Below, in pieces: positions 6,172-7,570 of a stretch of DNA of 7,570 nucleotides (the first letter of the stretch is position 1; each line of letters starts with the position of its first letter). Source of the DNA: CAYLLN01 sp040901775. Its GTDB lineage: Bacteria > Planctomycetota > Planctomycetia > Pirellulales > Pirellulaceae. The stretch is taken from positions 1-7,570 of the forward strand of contig JBBDYF010000040.1 of NCBI GenBank assembly GCA_040901775.1. The letters are read 5' to 3'. The translations under genes were made by a program, and so were the position numbers. The notes under the pieces were generated by a model, which was given only the letters and a program-made list of their open reading frames with translations, was not told the origin of the DNA and ran no database searches.

Positions 6172-6861
6172 TTAGAACGAGGTCTTCCAACTCGTGCCAG
6201 TCAGCCGCCAGTTTTGATACGTTTGCTGTTCTCGGCCCTGGATTACAAAACGAACTCGGATCACGGCCTTATCCGGCGTTTGTTGGATGACCTCAACGGC
6301 TGTTATTCGGGCCACGAATCGTTCGCCGAAACCAGCGACCAGCGCCGCGCGTCTGGGGACTGCCCAGTGTTTGAGTCGGGTTTGATCTTCTGGGGACACA
6401 AACTTTTCAGCAGCCTGGAGATCGCCTGCCAGCCAAGCCATCTGAAAAGCTTCTCCCGCCTTGGCTAACGCCTCCGTCCCGACGTCCAAATGGGCCTGGG
6501 GATTTCGAAACGCGAGCAAGAGCGGTCCCACCAACAAGATAACCGCGATAAATCCTCCGATGGCCAGATAGGAATCAGACGGCGTCCGGCGAGGCTTTTT
6601 GCTCTTCACGGAGGCAAGCTTTTTCTCGGCAGCCAACAATCGCGAACCGTCTTGGGGTCTGGGGGCCGCTTGGATTCCTTCTCGGCCAATCACAACCTTC
6701 TTTCGACAACACGGGCAACGCAGCACGGAGCTCATGGCCGACACGGCGACTCGACTCGCCCGCCGGCAAGCAGGACACTCAAACACAATTTCCCAATCAT
6801 GCGACTGACCCACGGAAAGTCCGCCATTCACGTCAGCTCGTGAAACCCATGCCGCCGACAC
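6172..6861 (-). CDS. Zinc-ribbon, single-pass membrane protein with NTF2-like extracytoplasmic domain
   Basis: Numbered from the GTG at 6861, the product has 229 residues. An N-terminal zinc ribbon uses FECPAC (Cys29, Cys32) and LRCPCC (Cys49, Cys52, with a fifth Cys51). A basic, charged linker follows (about 74-95), then one transmembrane helix (about 98-117, YLAIGGFIAVILLVGPLLLA). The remaining ~100 residues look like an NTF2/SnoaL-type alpha+beta domain: helices with AFQMAWLAGDLQAAEKFVSP, then strands ending in QTYQNWRLTGTSWKTSF. This plan, a cytoplasmic zinc ribbon tethered to an outer small domain, recurs in planctomycetes with no known role. A stop at 6868-6870 limits the upstream end. 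The alternative GTG at 6813 would shorten it by 16 residues while keeping every domain, and neither start has a strong ribosome-binding site. It lies 111 bases downstream of the DUF1559 gene on the same strand. Confidence 0.75.
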   Translation of the reverse strand: MSAAWVSRADVNGGLSVGQSHDWEIVFECPACRRASRVAVSAMSSVLRCPCCRKKVVIGREGIQAAPRPQDGSRLLAAEKKLASVKSKKPRRTPSDSYLAIGGFIAVILLVGPLLLAFRNPQAHLDVGTEALAKAGEAFQMAWLAGDLQAAEKFVSPEDQTRLKHWAVPRRAALVAGFGERFVARITAVEVIQQTPDKAVIRVRFVIQGREQQTYQNWRLTGTSWKTSF

Positions 6862-6908
6862 CGAGCTTTACGAACATCGACAGCTCGTCCACAAATCTAC
6901 GCGCCAAT

Positions 6909-6938
6909 GTCGTATGAATCGTGCCCGATAACGGTCAA
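6909..6938 (-). promoter_or_regulatory. Possible promoter of the zinc-ribbon gene
   Basis: On the - strand, TTGACC (6933-6938, 5 of 6 to the -35 consensus) lies 18 bases before TACGAC (6909-6914, only 3 of 6). Upstream of it, just past the DUF1559 stop codon, AGTGTG (6939-6944) and CACACT (6963-6968) could form a 6-bp stem that ends the DUF1559 transcript. Together they hint that the two - strand genes are separate units, but both signals are weak. Confidence 0.25.
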
Positions 6939-6972
6939 AGTGTGCTACGCCACCAGCAGCGCCACACTATCC

Positions 6973-7570
6973 CTAGCGATATCCAGGATGCGCTTTTGGC
7001 AGTAGTCGATTGCTGCCGCTTCCACTGAACCATCGATTGGTCGCTTTCCACTCGTTTTTTTCGGCGATGCCGTTCCCGTTCAAATCCGTAAACAGCTCGC
7101 CCAGGTTGTCGTAGGCGAACGAACCGTCCGGGCGGACGACGTAGCCAAAGTCCTCGGGCGTCATACCGGCGACGTGGCCGTCGGCAAACACGGCGTTTGC
7201 CAAGCCGCGGTGGCGCCCTTCCACCGCGTTGAAGCCGTACTGAGCGTTCGGCGCCGATCCGCCCGCTTCGCAGCTTAACTCGCCGACGTTGCCTAGCGCG
7301 GGCGTGCCGTTGGATCCGAGATACCAAGGTATGGGAGGATCGAGGCTATAAGCGTGATTCCCTAGTTCGTTGCACCGCTTGGAAGCAAAGGAGTATGCCT
7401 CGCGCCTCGACTCAGGGTAACCGGAGGCCGTACCCATGCTGTCTGCCACCATCACCGTGTGCGATGTGCTTTTTAGCGAGGAATGGCTCACCGGATAGTT
7501 GATAAATGGCGCCCCCGGCGTGAGCGATCGGGCATGACCGAGAAAATGATAGTTGTAACCGTAGCTGCTG
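6973..7570 (-). CDS. DUF1559 domain protein (pseudopilin-like, H-X9-DG motif), 3' part only
   Basis: The frame stays open to the window edge, giving the last 198 residues. The edge sequence SSYGYNYHFLGHARS is a typical DUF1559 core, so the GTG at 7491 is not the start. Next come TVMVADSMGTASG and the hallmark RHRGLANAVFADGHV, in which His and DG are separated by nine residues (H-X9-DG). The N-terminal part, expected to hold a type II secretion/type IV pilin-like methylation signal and helix, is off the window. DUF1559 proteins are highly multiplied in planctomycetes and are thought to be exported; their function is unknown. The C-terminal tail after the motif carries DLNGNGIAEKNE, a good match to a 12-residue EF-hand calcium loop (D1, N3, N5, G6, I7, E9, E12). 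Confidence 0.9.
   Translation of the reverse strand, partial: SSYGYNYHFLGHARSLTPGAPFINYPVSHSSLKSTSHTVMVADSMGTASGYPESRREAYSFASKRCNELGNHAYSLDPPIPWYLGSNGTPALGNVGELSCEAGGSAPNAQYGFNAVEGRHRGLANAVFADGHVAGMTPEDFGYVVRPDGSFAYDNLGELFTDLNGNGIAEKNEWKATNRWFSGSGSNRLLPKAHPGYR

Noticed and set aside
4262..6190. A 642-codon open frame on the - strand, antisense to the DUF1501 gene
   Set aside because: It is a shadow of a GC-rich gene. Its translation is Arg/Gln/Pro-rich with no recognisable domain, while the + strand has a Tat signal and continuous DUF1501 motifs. It also runs across part of the kinase-like gene.

Overview
The window looks like a piece of a GC-rich planctomycete chromosome. The main evidence is a Tat-exported DUF1501 protein and a DUF1559 protein with the H-X9-DG motif, both families typical of that phylum. 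A signal-peptide NHL propeller and a zinc-ribbon/transmembrane protein fit the same picture. No rRNA, tRNA or CRISPR array was seen, and no gap between genes exceeds about 110 bases.

Left part (2-2806, + strand): the 5'-truncated gene of a large MmeI-like (Type IIL/IIG) adenine-N6 DNA methyltransferase, which in this family is usually fused to a restriction nuclease. The gene is a mosaic. Two unrelated palindromic repeat elements lie in frame inside the coding sequence (746-856 and 2458-2581). A second copy of the first element starts at the base after the stop codon (2807-2868). The stretch that encodes the region after the NPPF motif and the likely target-recognition domain (about 1330-2250) is roughly 10 points lower in GC than the rest of the gene, by hand count.

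Middle (2875-4588): a convergent gene for an exported six-bladed NHL propeller related to peptidyl-hydroxyglycine lyases (- strand). Next is a low-GC islet (about 52%) with two divergent small genes, a 79-residue protein of unknown function (- strand) and a 169-residue kinase-fold protein (+ strand). Their ATG codons overlap head to head in the four bases CATG, and a good sigma-70-type promoter for the - strand gene lies inside the kinase-like gene.

Right part (4697-7570): a solitary Tat-exported DUF1501 protein (+ strand), then convergently a zinc-ribbon, single-pass membrane protein with an NTF2-like outer domain, and the 3' part of a DUF1559 pseudopilin-like gene, both on the - strand. Apart from the restriction-modification gene and the divergent islet, this is ordinary planctomycete chromosomal content. 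The strongest unusual signals are the palindromic elements inside the methyltransferase and the divergent kinase-like pair. I see no complete multi-gene system that can be named.
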